A stretch of 34,855 nucleotides of DNA from Aeromonas piscicola (GCF_000820005.1 NZ_CDBL01000079.1:1-34855), one strand, 5' to 3'. Positions 17,528-26,158 are shown, counted from the first letter of the stretch. The notes: generated by a model not told the origin, from the letters alone. Numbers and translations are program-made.

Positions 17528-18256
17528 TTATCGGGGCAGGGCATAGCCCGCGGCCTTGATCTGCGCCTGACCCGGCCCCTTGAGCCAGGCGACCAGCGCC
17601 TCAACCGCGGCCCCTTTCTTCAATACCAGCCCCTGCTGCTCGATGGGGGGATAGAAGTTGGCAGGCACCGCCCAGGCTTCACCGGTCTTGCCCGCCTCCA
17701 CCAAGTTGGCCCAGGCGACGAAGCCTAGCTCGGCATTGCCGGTATCGACAAATTGCCAGGTCTGGCCGATGTTGGCACCGGTCAGCAGCCGGTACTGCTT
17801 GGGATCGATCTTGAGATGGGTGAGGGTCGCCATGGCAGCAGCGCCATAAGGGGCGGTGCGGGCATTGGCGATGGCCAGGTTGCCTTTCCAGCTGCGCAGG
17901 GTCGCCTCGTCAGGGGCCGGGCCGCCCTTCTTCCACAGCCCCAACTGACCGATGGCGTAGGTGAAGCGATCGCTCCCCTTGCCCTCTTTTTCCAGCTTCT
18001 CGGGGGTCGCCACATCGGCGGAGAGGAAGAGATCGAACGGGGCGCCGTGGCTGATCTGGGTGTAGAGCACCCCGGTAGCGGCAGACGAGATGGCAAGGGT
18101 ATGGCCGGTCTTGGCAGTGAACTCCTTGCCGATACGCTCGATGGTGCTTTTGAAGTTGGCGGCCACGGCCACCTTCACCTCATCGGCCTGCACGGCACCG
18201 GTATGCAAGGTGGCGGCGCAGATCCCCAACATGACAACAGATAACAGCGGTTTCAT
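17528..18256 (-). CDS. modA: Molybdate ABC transporter, periplasmic binding protein
   Basis: 242 residues with a signal peptide (MKPLLSVVMLGICAATLHTG, cut near VQA before DEVKVAVAANF). The mature part shows the ModA landmarks: VAVAANFKSTIERIGKEF, SSAATGVLYTQISHGAPFDLF LSAD with the oxyanion-contact Ser and Ala positions, and the later IANARTAPYGAAA and GNAELGFVAWANL. It captures molybdate or tungstate for ModBC. It has AGGAGAAAGG just upstream of its ATG. It follows moaE by 78 bp on the same strand, so the moa and mod genes may be co-transcribed. No ModE-type operator was recognised upstream. Confidence 0.95.
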   Translation of the reverse strand: MKPLLSVVMLGICAATLHTGAVQADEVKVAVAANFKSTIERIGKEFTAKTGHTLAISSAATGVLYTQISHGAPFDLFLSADVATPEKLEKEGKGSDRFTYAIGQLGLWKKGGPAPDEATLRSWKGNLAIANARTAPYGAAAMATLTHLKIDPKQYRLLTGANIGQTWQFVDTGNAELGFVAWANLVEAGKTGEAWAVPANFYPPIEQQGLVLKKGAAVEALVAWLKGPGQAQIKAAGYALPR

Positions 18257-18334
18257 TCCCTTTCTCCTGATGGGGCCGCGCCCCGAAGCGGGGCCATGGT
18301 TCTCGTTGAACCTGCGCCCCTCATGATGAACAGG

Positions 18335-18808
18335 TCAGGCTTGCCAGCGGGCAGCGGCGGCGTTGTCGCTCTCCTTGGCATCGACCCAGCGTTGGATTCC
18401 CTCGGCGGTCAGCTCTTTTTTCCAGAACGGTGCCCGGGTTTTCAGAAAATCCATGATGAAGTGACAGGCATCAAAGGCGGCGTCGCGGTGGGCACTGCTC
18501 ACCGCCACCAGCACTATCTGATCGCCAAGCCACAGCTCGCCGATGCGATGAATGAGGGTGCACTCCTGCAACGGCCAGCGGCAACGGGCCTCCTGCACGA
18601 TATCGGCCAGCGCCTTCTCGGTCATGCCGGGGTAGTGCTCGAGGGCCAGCCCCTTCACCTCCTCCCCCTGATTGAAGTCGCGCACCTTGCCAACGAAGGT
18701 GACGATAGCGCCACTGTCGGCGCGGGTCGCGAGATGGGCATACTCGTCGGCCAGCGAGAAGTCCTCCCGCTGCACCAGAATGCGATCTGTGATGGCTGCG
18801 TCACTCAT
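18335..18808 (-). CDS. moaE: Molybdopterin synthase large subunit MoaE
   Basis: Catalytic subunit that transfers two sulfurs from MoaD thiocarboxylate to cyclic pyranopterin monophosphate. 157 residues. Visible family segments: GAIVTFVGKVRDFNQG (about 33-48), LALEHYPGMTEKAL, LIHRIGELWLGDQIVLVAVSSAHRDAAF and the catalytic-lysine region FLKTRAPFWKKE (about 121-132). The ATG at 18808 is preceded by GGAGG, which lies in the Gly-Gly codons of the mini-gene just upstream. The first codons (MSDAAITDRI) resemble the N termini of the two mini-genes (MSEIMTVDR-). Confidence 0.96.
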   Translation of the reverse strand: MSDAAITDRILVQREDFSLADEYAHLATRADSGAIVTFVGKVRDFNQGEEVKGLALEHYPGMTEKALADIVQEARCRWPLQECTLIHRIGELWLGDQIVLVAVSSAHRDAAFDACHFIMDFLKTRAPFWKKELTAEGIQRWVDAKESDNAAAARWQA

Positions 18809-18811
18809 AGC

Positions 18812-18907
18812 TCATCCTCCGGTCGTTACTGGAGGGAGAGGGAAGAAAGCCACTTCGTCGCCACCGCACAGCTCAGTGATGCGATCCACGGTCATTATCT
18901 CGCTCAT
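18812..18907 (-). CDS. 31-codon mini-gene: MoaE-like start fused to a MoaD-like Gly-Gly tail (copy 2)
   Basis: An open frame too short for routine calling: MSEIMTVDRITELC, then [17 protein letters not shown] and TGA. The last 15 or so residues copy the MoaD C terminus ([14 protein letters not shown]) with two extra residues, and the first 10 resemble the MoaE start. A perfect GGAGG, lying in the Gly-Gly codons of the preceding mini-gene, is 6 nt before its ATG. Its own Gly-Gly codons supply the GGAGG for moaE. It either makes a peptide with a MoeB-like acceptor tail or acts as a translational relay. Confidence 0.6.
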   Translation of the reverse strand: MSEIMTVDRITELCGGDEVAFFPLPPVTTGG

Positions 18908-18909
18908 TC

Positions 18910-19005
18910 TCAACCTCCGGTCGTCACTGGAAGGAGAGGGAAGAAGGCAGCCTCATTCCCGTCCCACAGCGCCGTTGTGCGATCCACGGTCATTATCTCG
19001 CTCAT
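18910..19005 (-). CDS. 31-codon mini-gene: MoaE-like start fused to a MoaD-like Gly-Gly tail (copy 1)
   Basis: Open frame MSEIMTVDRTTALW, then DGNEAAFFPLLPVTTGG and TGA. The first 28 bases are identical to the other mini-gene. The middle has diverged strongly but keeps the same length and frame and the FFPLxPVTTGG end. Its GGAGG ribosome site is in the final Gly-Gly codons of moaD, 6 nt before the ATG. Only 2 bases separate the moaD stop from this ATG. Confidence 0.58.
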   Translation of the reverse strand: MSEIMTVDRTTALWDGNEAAFFPLLPVTTGG

Positions 19006-19007
19006 TC

Positions 19008-19253
19008 TCAGCCTCCGGTCACGGGGGGGAAGAAGGCAACTTCATCGCCATCATGGATGGGGGTGTCGAGGGGCACCAGTGTCTGGTTGACTGCCACCAG
19101 CAGCTTGCCTGCCTCGAGGGCCAATGCCCACTTGTCACCGCGCTCACACAAGGCCGCCCGCAGCTGCTCGGCGGTGGCGTAGTCGCACGGCAGACTCAGT
19201 TCGTCACAGGCCACCAGCTCTCTTACTTGCGCAAAAAACAGCACCTTGATCAT
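19008..19253 (-). CDS. moaD: Molybdopterin synthase sulfur-carrier subunit MoaD
   Basis: 81 residues, a ubiquitin-fold sulfur carrier whose C-terminal Gly-Gly is adenylylated by MoeB and thiocarboxylated. The start [14 protein letters not shown] at 19253 matches E. coli MoaD, and the end [14 protein letters not shown] is canonical. The ATG overlaps the moaC TGA by 4 bp (ATGA). The Gly-Gly codons GGA GGC form a GGAGG ribosome site for the mini-gene that follows. The open frame extends to 19361 but that part overlaps moaC and is not coding. Confidence 0.95.
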   Translation of the reverse strand: MIKVLFFAQVRELVACDELSLPCDYATAEQLRAALCERGDKWALALEAGKLLVAVNQTLVPLDTPIHDGDEVAFFPPVTGG

Positions 19254-19744
19254 GCCTTTTCTCCTGCACTCGATCCCAACTGAAAGTGGCCGGACTTGCC
19301 GCCCTTTTTCTCCACCAGTCGCACCTGTTCGATCACCATGTCCTTTTGCACCGCCTTGCACATGTCGTAGATGGTCAGCGCCGCCACCGAGGCTGCGGTC
19401 AGCGCCTCCATCTCCACCCCTGTCTTGCCGGAGAGCTTGCAGAGGGTGCGGATATGCACCTTGTGCTGTTCGGGCAGCGGCACTATCTCCACCTCTACCT
19501 TGGTCAGGGCCAACGGATGGCAGAGGGGGATAAGATCCGAGGTCTTCTTGGCCGCCATAATGCCGGCGATGCGGGCGGTGGCGAACACATCCCCCTTGTG
19601 GTGCTGACCGCTCAGGATCAGGGCCAGGGTTTCAGGTGCCATGGCGACGAAGGCCTCGGCGCGGGCCTCACGTTCGGTGACCTGTTTGTCGGTCACGTCC
19701 ACCATATGGGCTTCGCCGCTTTGGTTGAGATGGGTCAGGTTCAT
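19250..19744 (-). CDS. moaC: Cyclic pyranopterin monophosphate synthase MoaC
   Basis: Converts 3',8-cyclo-7,8-dihydro-GTP, made by MoaA, to cyclic pyranopterin monophosphate. 164 residues. The active-site segments are present: [37 protein letters not shown] (with the conserved Lys near 50), [15 protein letters not shown] (CHPL at 75-78), [20 protein letters not shown] and [18 protein letters not shown] site lies 4 nt before the ATG. It lies between moaB and moaD in the same operon. Its partner gene moaA is about 7 kb upstream, beyond nap. Confidence 0.97.
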   Translation of the reverse strand: MNLTHLNQSGEAHMVDVTDKQVTEREARAEAFVAMAPETLALILSGQHHKGDVFATARIAGIMAAKKTSDLIPLCHPLALTKVEVEIVPLPEQHKVHIRTLCKLSGKTGVEMEALTAASVAALTIYDMCKAVQKDMVIEQVRLVEKKGGKSGHFQLGSSAGEKA

Positions 19745-19793
19745 CAGGCTCCCCTTGAAGGCTGAAATATTACTGGGCTCCCTGGCTCGTGAC

Positions 19794-20300
19794 TCAGAGA
19801 TGGGTCACGAAGTTGCAGGGCTGGGTGCGGGCATCGAGCTGATCCCGGATGAGCTGCTCCCAGCCCAGCTGGCAGGCACCGGGAGAACCGGGCAGACAGC
19901 AGACCAGGGTGCGGTTGGCCAGCCCGGCCAGGGCACGGCTCTGCATGGCCGAGCCTTCGATCTCGGCAAACGAGAGCTGACGGAACAGCTCGCCAAAGCC
20001 CTTGACGGTGCGGTCAAACAAGACGCCGACCGCCTCCGGTACCCAGTTCTGATCGGTGAACCCAGTGCCGCCATTGATCAGCACCACCTGGATGCCCTCA
20101 TCGGCGATCCACTGGCTGACCCGGGAGCGAACTTGATAAAGGTTGTCGGCGAGCAGGGCCCGATCGGCCAGCTGGTGACCAGCGTCGGTCACGGCCGAGA
20201 CCAGATAATCGCCCGAGCTGTCATTGGCGCTGGTACGACTGTCGGAGACCGTCAACACGGCGATCTTGAGGGGAATGAATGCGGTTATGTTCTGTCCCAT
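19794..20300 (-). CDS. moaB: Molybdenum cofactor biosynthesis protein MoaB
   Basis: 168 residues from the ATG at 20300 (AGGAG 6 nt upstream); the frame is open to 20393, but that part lies in the structured leader. MoaB is a MogA-like molybdopterin-binding protein. Visible motifs: [62 protein letters not shown] and [22 protein letters not shown]. coli MoaB is probably not essential and its exact step is unclear. It is the first gene of moaBCDE here, where E. coli has moaA first. A long leader with several pairing elements precedes it. Confidence 0.95.
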   Translation of the reverse strand: MGQNITAFIPLKIAVLTVSDSRTSANDSSGDYLVSAVTDAGHQLADRALLADNLYQVRSRVSQWIADEGIQVVLINGGTGFTDQNWVPEAVGVLFDRTVKGFGELFRQLSFAEIEGSAMQSRALAGLANRTLVCCLPGSPGACQLGWEQLIRDQLDARTQPCNFVTHL

Positions 20301-20323
20301 GGGCAGCTCCTGATAACAAAGGA

Positions 20324-20443
20324 CCGTGAGCAAAGAGAAGAAAAGAGTAGCCAGGATCCTGGTGTGCAGCGCTTGATCTTGGGGGGGATCCATACCTGCG
20401 CAGGCATGACCATTACCACATGGTCACTCGCTGCGACTCACGG
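20324..20443 (-). ncRNA. Structured 5' leader of the moaBCDE(-modABC) operon, riboswitch-like
   Basis: About 120-nt leader with nested complementary elements. Closing helix CCGTGAG/CTCACGG (20437-20443 with 20324-20330). Second helix GCAGCG/CGCTGC (20429-20434 with 20366-20371). Three local hairpins: GACCAT/ATGGTC (20408-20413 with 20420-20425), a near-palindrome at 20391-20408, and the 12-bp palindrome CCAGGATCCTGG at 20351-20362. A putative -10 lies directly upstream of the closing helix. It lacks the features I recognise in the Moco riboswitch of moaA. Ligand or regulator unknown. Confidence 0.55.
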
Positions 20444-20450
20444 CGGCCCG

Positions 20451-20459
20451 ATTCTACCA
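20451..20459 (-). promoter_or_regulatory. Extended -10 element of the moaB promoter
   Basis: TGGTAGAAT on the minus strand is an extended -10 (TGnTAnnnT). It places transcription start near 20444, exactly where the leader's closing helix begins. No good -35 is visible. Confidence 0.5.
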
Positions 20460-20529
20460 AAACTCGTGCCAGAGGGGGGATTTAAAGGACACACAAATGC
20501 CGTTTTGGTTAGGCTGGCTGCAATATGAA

Positions 20530-20551
20530 CAGGCCGGACAAGCCCGGCCTG
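20530..20551 (-). terminator. Hairpin after napC
   Basis: 8-bp perfect arms CAGGCCGG/CCGGCCTG with a 6-nt loop, just past the napC stop. The trailing TTCATATT on the minus strand is a weak T tract. Confidence 0.6.
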
Positions 20552-20563
20552 GATCTGGCTACC

Positions 20564-21154
20564 TTAGAAGCCCTTCACCCCTGTCATGTCAGGCAGCTGG
20601 TGAGCTATGCCCTTGTGACAATCGATGCAGGTGCTCTCGCCACTGGCCAGACTGGTGGAGTGCATCTGGGCACCCCGCTTGCCTTGCAGGGAGAAGTCCA
20701 TGTACTCGAAGTTGTGGCAGTTGCGACACTCCCTCGAATCCGTGTCCTTCATGCGCTTCCACTCCCGCTCGGCCATCTCGCGGCGGTGGCTCTCGAACTT
20801 CTCGCGGGTATCCACCTTGCCGGTCAGCATGCCCCACAGCTCCTTGGACGCCTGCACCTTGCGAATGATCTTGTAGGTCCATTCGTGGGGCACGTGGCAA
20901 TCCGGGCAACTGGCGCGCACGCCGGAACGGTTGGCGTAGTGGATGGTGTCGCGGTATTCCACAAACACGTTGTCCTTCATCTCGTGACAACCGGTACAAA
21001 ACTTCTCGGTGTTGGACGCTTCCATGGCGGTGTTGAAACCGCCCCAGAAGATGACCCCGCCAAAGAAGCCCATCATCAGCAACACCCAGAGGGCGGCCTT
21101 CGAGGGAGACTTGAAGGTGGTCCACAGTCGCTGGATAAAGCCGGGTAATTTCAT
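20564..21154 (-). CDS. napC: Tetrahaem cytochrome c NapC
   Basis: Membrane-anchored quinol dehydrogenase passing electrons from menaquinol or ubiquinol to periplasmic NapAB. 196 residues. One N-terminal membrane anchor ([20 protein letters not shown], about 20-39) is followed by four CxxCH haem sites: CTGCH (53-57), CPDCH (83-87), CRNCH (143-147) and CIDCH (176-180), the NapC/NirT pattern. It is the last gene of napFDAGHBC. The ccm cytochrome-maturation genes that follow napC in E. coli are absent here; the moa operon follows instead. Confidence 0.97.
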   Translation of the reverse strand: MKLPGFIQRLWTTFKSPSKAALWVLLMMGFFGGVIFWGGFNTAMEASNTEKFCTGCHEMKDNVFVEYRDTIHYANRSGVRASCPDCHVPHEWTYKIIRKVQASKELWGMLTGKVDTREKFESHRREMAEREWKRMKDTDSRECRNCHNFEYMDFSLQGKRGAQMHSTSLASGESTCIDCHKGIAHQLPDMTGVKGF

Positions 21155-21165
21155 CTATGGGTCCC

Positions 21166-21624
21166 TCAGTTCAGTGCTTCAACCGGTTTAAACGTATTTT
21201 CCACCAGCGGCTTGGCATCCGCTTGCGGCACGTGGCACTGCAGGCAGAAGTAGCGACGTGGCGAGACCTCACCAAGGGTCATGCCGTCACGGGTCTCAAA
21301 GTGAGTCGGGCTGATCTTGGGGGCCTTCATCTTGCTGGCATTCTTGAAGCTGTGACAGGCCAGACACTTGTTGACCTTGTTGTCCACTTCATAGTTGCGG
21401 GTATCGTGGGGGATCAGCGGTGGCTGATGCATATACTGGCGATCGTAGAGGTCGCCATCCTTGCGAAAGTTCTTCATGGGGGCGGCTTCGGCCTCGGTCG
21501 CGAGATCCGTGGTGCCCCGTTCAGACTTGATGCCACCGGTATCCGTTGTGATTTCGGGATTCTGTGCTGCCATCAAGGACCCTGCCACCAGGCAGGCCAG
21601 CATTGCTCCAATCAGCTTTTTCAT
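21166..21624 (-). CDS. napB: Dihaem cytochrome c NapB, nitrate reductase small subunit
   Basis: 152 residues with a signal peptide ([20 protein letters not shown]). It has two CxxCH motifs, CLACH (87-91) and CLQCH (127-131), and the family segment YMHQPPLIPHDTRNYEV, which supplies distal haem ligands. It carries electrons from NapC to NapA in the periplasm. The ATG overlaps the napH TAA by one base (TAATG), and napC begins 11 bp downstream. Confidence 0.97.
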   Translation of the reverse strand: MKKLIGAMLACLVAGSLMAAQNPEITTDTGGIKSERGTTDLATEAEAAPMKNFRKDGDLYDRQYMHQPPLIPHDTRNYEVDNKVNKCLACHSFKNASKMKAPKISPTHFETRDGMTLGEVSPRRYFCLQCHVPQADAKPLVENTFKPVEALN

Positions 21625-22499
21625 TATCTGTTCTCCGACGTTTTCTCTGCCTTGACGGCAAAACCTACAGTGATTTCAAAAACTTGCTCCGCGCAGACAT
21701 CGATGCAACGGCCGCAGTTGGTACACTCTTGAGCCGCAATCAAGGGCCCGTGACCACGCTTGGCACCGTGAACAGGGCCGCGCAGAATGGGGCGCTCGGG
21801 GCAAACCGCATAACAATCCATGCAGCTGCTGCACCGCTCACGCCCCCTGGCAGAAATCTTGATAAACCCGACCCGGTTGACCAAGGCATAAAAGGCACCC
21901 ACAGGGCAGAGATGACCACACCAGCCCCGCTCCACCACAAAGAGGTCGAACAGGAAGAGTACCGCCAGCAAAGCCCACCCTGTCCCCATACCAAACAGCA
22001 GACCACGCAGGGTGAGCGAGACCGGATTGACCAGCTCCCACACCAGCACGCCCGCGATGGCCGGGGCAACCAGCACCATGGCCAGCAGCCAGTAACGCGT
22101 ATTGCGGTTGAACTGACCGTTGCCCTTGAGGCCAAGCCGGGCCCTGAGCCAGGCCGCCGCGTCCGTGATGAGGTTGACCGGACAGGCCCAGGAGCAGAAC
22201 ACCCGCCCCCCGACCAGCCAGTACCCCAGCAGCACCAGAGCCGCCCCCAGCCAGAGGGTTGTGATGGGCCAGTGGCCCGCCGCCACCGATTGCAGCAGGG
22301 TGAGGGGGTCCGTGAGCGGGACCGTTTCCAGCAAGAGTGAGCTGGAGAGGTTGCCCTTGAGGATCCAGATGCCCGCCAGCGGCCCCAGCAGAAACAGCCC
22401 CAGCACGCAGCACTGGGTCAGGCGCCGCAGCAGCAGGAAGCGATGTGACCGCCACCAGCCGAGCCGCGCGCGAGCCTCGGCCCCCGGATAACGACTCAT
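21624..22499 (-). CDS. napH: Quinol dehydrogenase membrane component NapH
   Basis: 291 residues. It has about four membrane helices with two cytoplasm-side Cys motifs characteristic of NapH ([10 protein letters not shown] and [12 protein letters not shown]), then two C-terminal ferredoxin-like 4Fe-4S sites ([13 protein letters not shown] and [13 protein letters not shown]). With NapG it forms an alternative quinol-oxidising route to NapC/NapA. The ATG overlaps the napG stop by 4 bp (ATGA), and it is coupled to napB downstream. Confidence 0.96.
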   Translation of the reverse strand: MSRYPGAEARARLGWWRSHRFLLLRRLTQCCVLGLFLLGPLAGIWILKGNLSSSLLLETVPLTDPLTLLQSVAAGHWPITTLWLGAALVLLGYWLVGGRVFCSWACPVNLITDAAAWLRARLGLKGNGQFNRNTRYWLLAMVLVAPAIAGVLVWELVNPVSLTLRGLLFGMGTGWALLAVLFLFDLFVVERGWCGHLCPVGAFYALVNRVGFIKISARGRERCSSCMDCYAVCPERPILRGPVHGAKRGHGPLIAAQECTNCGRCIDVCAEQVFEITVGFAVKAEKTSENR

Positions 22500-23230
22500 A
22501 GCCCCTCCGGTTTGCGGGTCGGCAGGCTGAGCCGCTCACCGATGAGCGACTTGCCCGCCTTGCGCTTCTCTTCCCAGCCGAGCCGGTAGTGATGGCCCAG
22601 CTCCCCCTTGGCGAGCGGACGGGGCACCACCTTGATGGCAGACTCCTCCAGCACGCAGGCGTGCTCGCACTTGCCGCAGCCGGTACAGATGTCGCTGTGC
22701 ACAGTGGGCAGAAACATGGCGTGCTTGCCGGTGCGCGGGTTGTGCTGCAGCTCGAGCGAGATCGCCTTGTCAATCAAGGGGCAGACCCGGTAGCAGACGT
22801 CGCAGCGCAGCCCCAGGTAGTTGAGGCAGGTCTCGTGATCGATGAGCACTGCCACCCCCATCCGTGCCTGATCGATGTCGGTCATCCCCTGATCCAGCGC
22901 CCCGCTCGGGCAGGCCACCACGCAGGGGATGTCGTCACACATCTCGCACGGCACGGCCCGCGCATCAAAAAAGGGAGTGCCCGTGGTCACGGGTTCAAAC
23001 AACCGGGCGAGTTTGAGAGTGTCGTAGGGGCAGGCCTGGACGCAGAGCCCGCAGCGCACGCAGGCGCTGAGGAACTCGGCCTCGTCGAGGGCAGCGGGCG
23101 GACGCAGTGCCTGGGCAGGCAGCGCCTGTGCCTGCTGACGCGCCATGCCGCCCAGACCGACTCCAAGCAGGCCCACACCGCAGGCCCCCTTGGCCATGTC
23201 GGCCAGAAACTGGCGCCGACTACGACTCAT
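22496..23230 (-). CDS. napG: Ferredoxin-type protein NapG
   Basis: 244 residues with a twin-arginine signal ([20 protein letters not shown]), so it is exported folded. Four 4Fe-4S binding motifs are visible: [39 protein letters not shown] and [12 protein letters not shown]. It passes electrons from NapH toward the periplasmic reductase. It begins 16 bp after the napA stop and overlaps napH by 4 bp. Confidence 0.96.
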   Translation of the reverse strand: MSRSRRQFLADMAKGACGVGLLGVGLGGMARQQAQALPAQALRPPAALDEAEFLSACVRCGLCVQACPYDTLKLARLFEPVTTGTPFFDARAVPCEMCDDIPCVVACPSGALDQGMTDIDQARMGVAVLIDHETCLNYLGLRCDVCYRVCPLIDKAISLELQHNPRTGKHAMFLPTVHSDICTGCGKCEHACVLEESAIKVVPRPLAKGELGHHYRLGWEEKRKAGKSLIGERLSLPTRKPEGL

Positions 23231-23246
23231 CTCCCGCTCCCCCGCC

Positions 23247-25736
23247 TTATGCCTTGACGACCTTGACGGCGCACTTCTTGTAATCCGTCTCTTTGGAGAG
23301 CGGATCCGTCGCGTCCAGGGTCAACTTGTTGACCAGCTGGCTCGCGTCGAAGAAGGGCATGAATACCAGACCTTTGGGCGGACGGTTGCGGCCGCGGGTC
23401 TCGACCCGGGTCTTCACCTCGCCACGGCGGGAGGAGACGATCACCTCTTCGCCACGACGCACGCCACGGGCCTTGGCATCTTCCGGGTGCATGAAGAGCA
23501 CGGCATCCGGGAAGGCGCGATAGAGCTCGGGCACGCGACGGGTCATGGTGCCGGTGTGCCAGTGTTCCAGCACGCGGCCGGTAGAGAGCCACATGTCGAA
23601 CTCTTTGTCCGGCGCCTCGGCGGCCGGCTCGTAGGGCAGTGCGAAGATCACCGCCTTGCCATCGGGCTTGCCGTAGAAACGCACCCCCTCACCCGCCTTC
23701 ACATAGGGGTCGAACCCCTCGCGATAGCGCCACAGGGTCTCCTTGCCATCCACCACGGGCCAGCGCAGACCGCGCGCCTCGTGATACTGATCGAAGGGGG
23801 CCAGATCGTGACCATGACCACGGCCAAAGCTGGCGTACTCCTCGAACAACCCCTTCTGGACGTAGAAACCAAAGTGTTCGGCCTCGTCGTTCAGGGCGCC
23901 CTTGCTCTGCTCTTTCGGGAACTGATCGACCTGACCGTTGGCGTAGAGCACGTCGAACAGCGTCTTGCCCTTCACTTCCGGCATCTTGGCGATAAGCTCG
24001 GCCGGCCACACCTCTTCCACCGTGAAGCGCTTGGCGAACTCCATCAGCTGCCACAAGTCGGACTTGGCCCCTTCCGGCGGCTTGACCTGCTGGTGCCAGA
24101 ACTGGGTGCGGCGCTCGGCATTGCCATAGGCCCCCTCTTTTTCCACCCACATGGCGGTGGGCAGGATGAGGTCGGCAGCCTGGGCAGTCACGGTCGGGTA
24201 GGGATCGGACACCACGATGAAGTTGGCCGGATTGCGGTAACCGGGCAGCCCCTCCTCGTTCATGTTGGGGCCGGCCTGCATGTTGTTGTTGCACATCACC
24301 CAGTAGGCGTTGAGCTTGCCGTCTTTGAGCATGCGGTTTTGCAGCACGGCGTGATAACCCACCTTGTCCGGTATGGTGCCTTCCGGCAGTTTCCAGATCT
24401 TCTCGGCGATGGCGCGATGCTTGGGCTCGGTCACCACCATGTCGGCCGGCAGACGGTGGGCAAAGGTGCCTACTTCGCGCGCGGTACCGCAGGCGGAAGG
24501 CTGACCGGTCAGGGAGAAGGGACCCGAACCCGGGGTGGAAATCTTGCCGGTCAACAGGTGGATGTTGTAGCAGAGGTTGTTGGCCCAGACGCCACGAGTG
24601 TGCTGGTTGAAACCCATAGTCCAGTAAGAGACCACCTTCTTGCTCGGGTCGGCATAGAGCTGGGCCAGCTTCTCGAGCTTGTCCTTGGAGACGCCGGAGA
24701 GCTTGGCAACCGAGTCGACATCGTAGTCCGCCACGAATTTCGCGAACTCATCGAAGCTCATGGGGGTGGAGTCACCACTGTCGGGATTCTTCGCCTGCTG
24801 TTGCAGCGGGTGAGTCGGACGCAGGCCATAGCCGATGTCGGTGACCCCCTTGCGGAACTGGGTGTGCTTGTTGACGAACTCCCAGTTCACCTTGTCGTTC
24901 TGAATGATGTAGTTAGCTATGTAGTTGAGGATCGCCAAGTCGGTCTGCGGCGTGAACACCATGCCGTTGTCGGCCAGTTCGAAGCTGCGGTGCTCGAAGG
25001 TGGAGAGCACGTGCACCTGCACCTCTTGATGAGACAAACGGCGATCCGAGATGCGTGACCAGAGGATGGGGTGCATCTCGGCCATGTTGGAGCCCCACAA
25101 CACGAAGGCATCGGCCTGCTCTATGTCGTCGTAGCAGCCCATGGGCTCGTCCATGCCGAAGGTGCGCATGAAACCCACCACGGCCGAGGCCATGCAGTGA
25201 CGGGCATTGGGATCCAGGTTGTTGGTCCGCAGCCCCGCCTTCATCAGCTTGGCGGCGGCATAGCCTTCCCACACTGTCCACTGGCCGGAGCCAAACATGC
25301 CGACGGCGGTCGGCCCTTTCTCTTTCAGGGTCGCCTTGAACTTCTCGGCCATGATGTCGAATGCCTGATCCCAGCTGATGGGGGCAAAGTCACCGTTCTT
25401 GTCGAACTTGCCATCCGTCATGCGCAGCATGGGCTGGGTCAGCCGGTCCTGGCCATACATGATCTTGGACAGGAAGTAGCCCTTGATGCAGTTCAGGCCC
25501 CGGTTGACCGGTGCATCAGGATCGCCCTGGGTCGCCACGACGCGCCCATTCTGGGAGCCCACCAGCACGGAACAGCCGGTACCGCAGAAGCGGCAGGGTG
25601 CTTTATCCCAGGTGATGGCGGTCTTGTCGGTGCTGGTGATCAGGTTGGCCGCCAGCGTGGGGGCACTGACTCCGGCCACGGCCGCGGCAGCAGCCACCGC
25701 ATTGGCCTTCATAAAGTCGCGTCGACTCAGCTTCAT
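23247..25736 (-). CDS. napA: Periplasmic nitrate reductase catalytic subunit NapA
   Basis: Reduces nitrate to nitrite at a bis-MGD molybdenum centre. 829 residues from the ATG at 25736 (AGGA 6 nt upstream); it begins with a Tat signal ([20 protein letters not shown]). The 4Fe-4S cluster cysteines are at 48, 51, 55 and 83 (CRFCGTGC then LNCIKG). The molybdenum ligand Cys181 is in [13 protein letters not shown]. Other anchors are [24 protein letters not shown] and the C-terminal molybdopterin domain [18 protein letters not shown] short duplicate of its start region lies just upstream. Confidence 0.98.
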   Translation of the reverse strand: MKLSRRDFMKANAVAAAAAVAGVSAPTLAANLITSTDKTAITWDKAPCRFCGTGCSVLVGSQNGRVVATQGDPDAPVNRGLNCIKGYFLSKIMYGQDRLTQPMLRMTDGKFDKNGDFAPISWDQAFDIMAEKFKATLKEKGPTAVGMFGSGQWTVWEGYAAAKLMKAGLRTNNLDPNARHCMASAVVGFMRTFGMDEPMGCYDDIEQADAFVLWGSNMAEMHPILWSRISDRRLSHQEVQVHVLSTFEHRSFELADNGMVFTPQTDLAILNYIANYIIQNDKVNWEFVNKHTQFRKGVTDIGYGLRPTHPLQQQAKNPDSGDSTPMSFDEFAKFVADYDVDSVAKLSGVSKDKLEKLAQLYADPSKKVVSYWTMGFNQHTRGVWANNLCYNIHLLTGKISTPGSGPFSLTGQPSACGTAREVGTFAHRLPADMVVTEPKHRAIAEKIWKLPEGTIPDKVGYHAVLQNRMLKDGKLNAYWVMCNNNMQAGPNMNEEGLPGYRNPANFIVVSDPYPTVTAQAADLILPTAMWVEKEGAYGNAERRTQFWHQQVKPPEGAKSDLWQLMEFAKRFTVEEVWPAELIAKMPEVKGKTLFDVLYANGQVDQFPKEQSKGALNDEAEHFGFYVQKGLFEEYASFGRGHGHDLAPFDQYHEARGLRWPVVDGKETLWRYREGFDPYVKAGEGVRFYGKPDGKAVIFALPYEPAAEAPDKEFDMWLSTGRVLEHWHTGTMTRRVPELYRAFPDAVLFMHPEDAKARGVRRGEEVIVSSRRGEVKTRVETRGRNRPPKGLVFMPFFDASQLVNKLTLDATDPLSKETDYKKCAVKVVKA

Positions 25737-25758
25737 GACATTTCCTCGCATTGCTTAA

Positions 25759-25806
25759 TCACATCAATGACAGCCATAGTGACGAGCCGCGCTGGCTCAG
25801 CTTCAT
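25759..25806 (-). CDS. Possible 15-residue leader ORF copying the napA start
   Basis: ATG at 25806 begins MKLSQRGSSLWLSLM then TGA, 22 bp before the real napA ATG. The first 11 bases (ATGAAGCTGAG) are identical to napA, and AAGCAAT precedes both starts. I see no good ribosome site. It may be a decayed duplicate of the napA start or a leader peptide. Confidence 0.3.
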   Translation of the reverse strand: MKLSQRGSSLWLSLM

Positions 25807-25865
25807 GGCGCTTTATTGCTTTTATCAGGCATCGCGAACCTCGCGGCCTCGCCCTCACGGCGCTT

Positions 25866-26129
25866 CTATTCATTGCATTCGACATCGAGCTCATCGAACT
25901 GATGGTAAATCAGGGCGGCGGACAACACGCCCGGCATGGCATTTATTGCATCTATGGCTGCCATGATGGGGCGCTGACTGGGCCCTTCCAGGGTCACCAC
26001 CAACTTGCCGATCTCACTGACGGCGTGGACCTCGGCCCCCTCAAGGGAGGCTATCTGTTCTGCGAGCTGGTGACGCAGGGAGGGCTGGGTCAGCACCACC
26101 AGGCTCGATACATGGAACTCTTGGTTCAT
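25866..26129 (-). CDS. napD: NapA signal-peptide-binding chaperone NapD
   Basis: 87 residues from the ATG at 26129 (AGGAG 5 nt upstream), the same length as E. coli NapD. The core VSSLVVLTQPSLRHQLAEQI, IGKLVVTLEGPS, AIDAINAMPGVLSAALIYHQ and an acidic end (ELDVECNE) match the family. NapD binds the NapA Tat signal in the cytoplasm to hold back export until cofactor loading. An alternative ATG at 26162 has GAGG and overlaps the napF stop as ATGA; it would add 11 residues. About 129 bp separate napD from napA, more than usual in this operon. Confidence 0.92.
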   Translation of the reverse strand: MNQEFHVSSLVVLTQPSLRHQLAEQIASLEGAEVHAVSEIGKLVVTLEGPSQRPIMAAIDAINAMPGVLSAALIYHQFDELDVECNE

Positions 26130-26158
26130 TGTGGCTCCTGCTTCACACACATCCTGAC

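Larger units (their letters stand above)
18812..19050 (-). repeat. 98-bp tandem repeat across the moaD-moaE junction
   Basis: The stop codons at 19008, 18910 and 18812 and the two ATGs at 19005 and 18907 are spaced exactly 98 bp. There are two full units plus the moaD 3' end as a partial third. Each unit joins a moaE-like 5' end to a moaD-like 3' end, as expected from tandem duplication of the junction itself. Confidence 0.85.

Noticed and set aside
18257..18300. GC-rich hairpin before modA as a ModE operator
   Set aside because: It is a plain GCCCC/GGGGC hairpin without the TATAT-type half sites of ModE, and is more likely the end of moaE mRNA or a UTR structure.
20301..20393. Hydrophobic N-terminal extension of moaB resembling a signal peptide
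   Set aside because: It lies in the structured leader; MoaB is cytoplasmic, and the ATG at 20300 has AGGAG at good distance.
23145..25058. 637-codon open frame on the plus strand opposite napA
   Set aside because: Shadow of napA, whose cluster cysteines and Mo ligand are all in place; the shadow protein shows His/Gly/Val-rich low-complexity character only.
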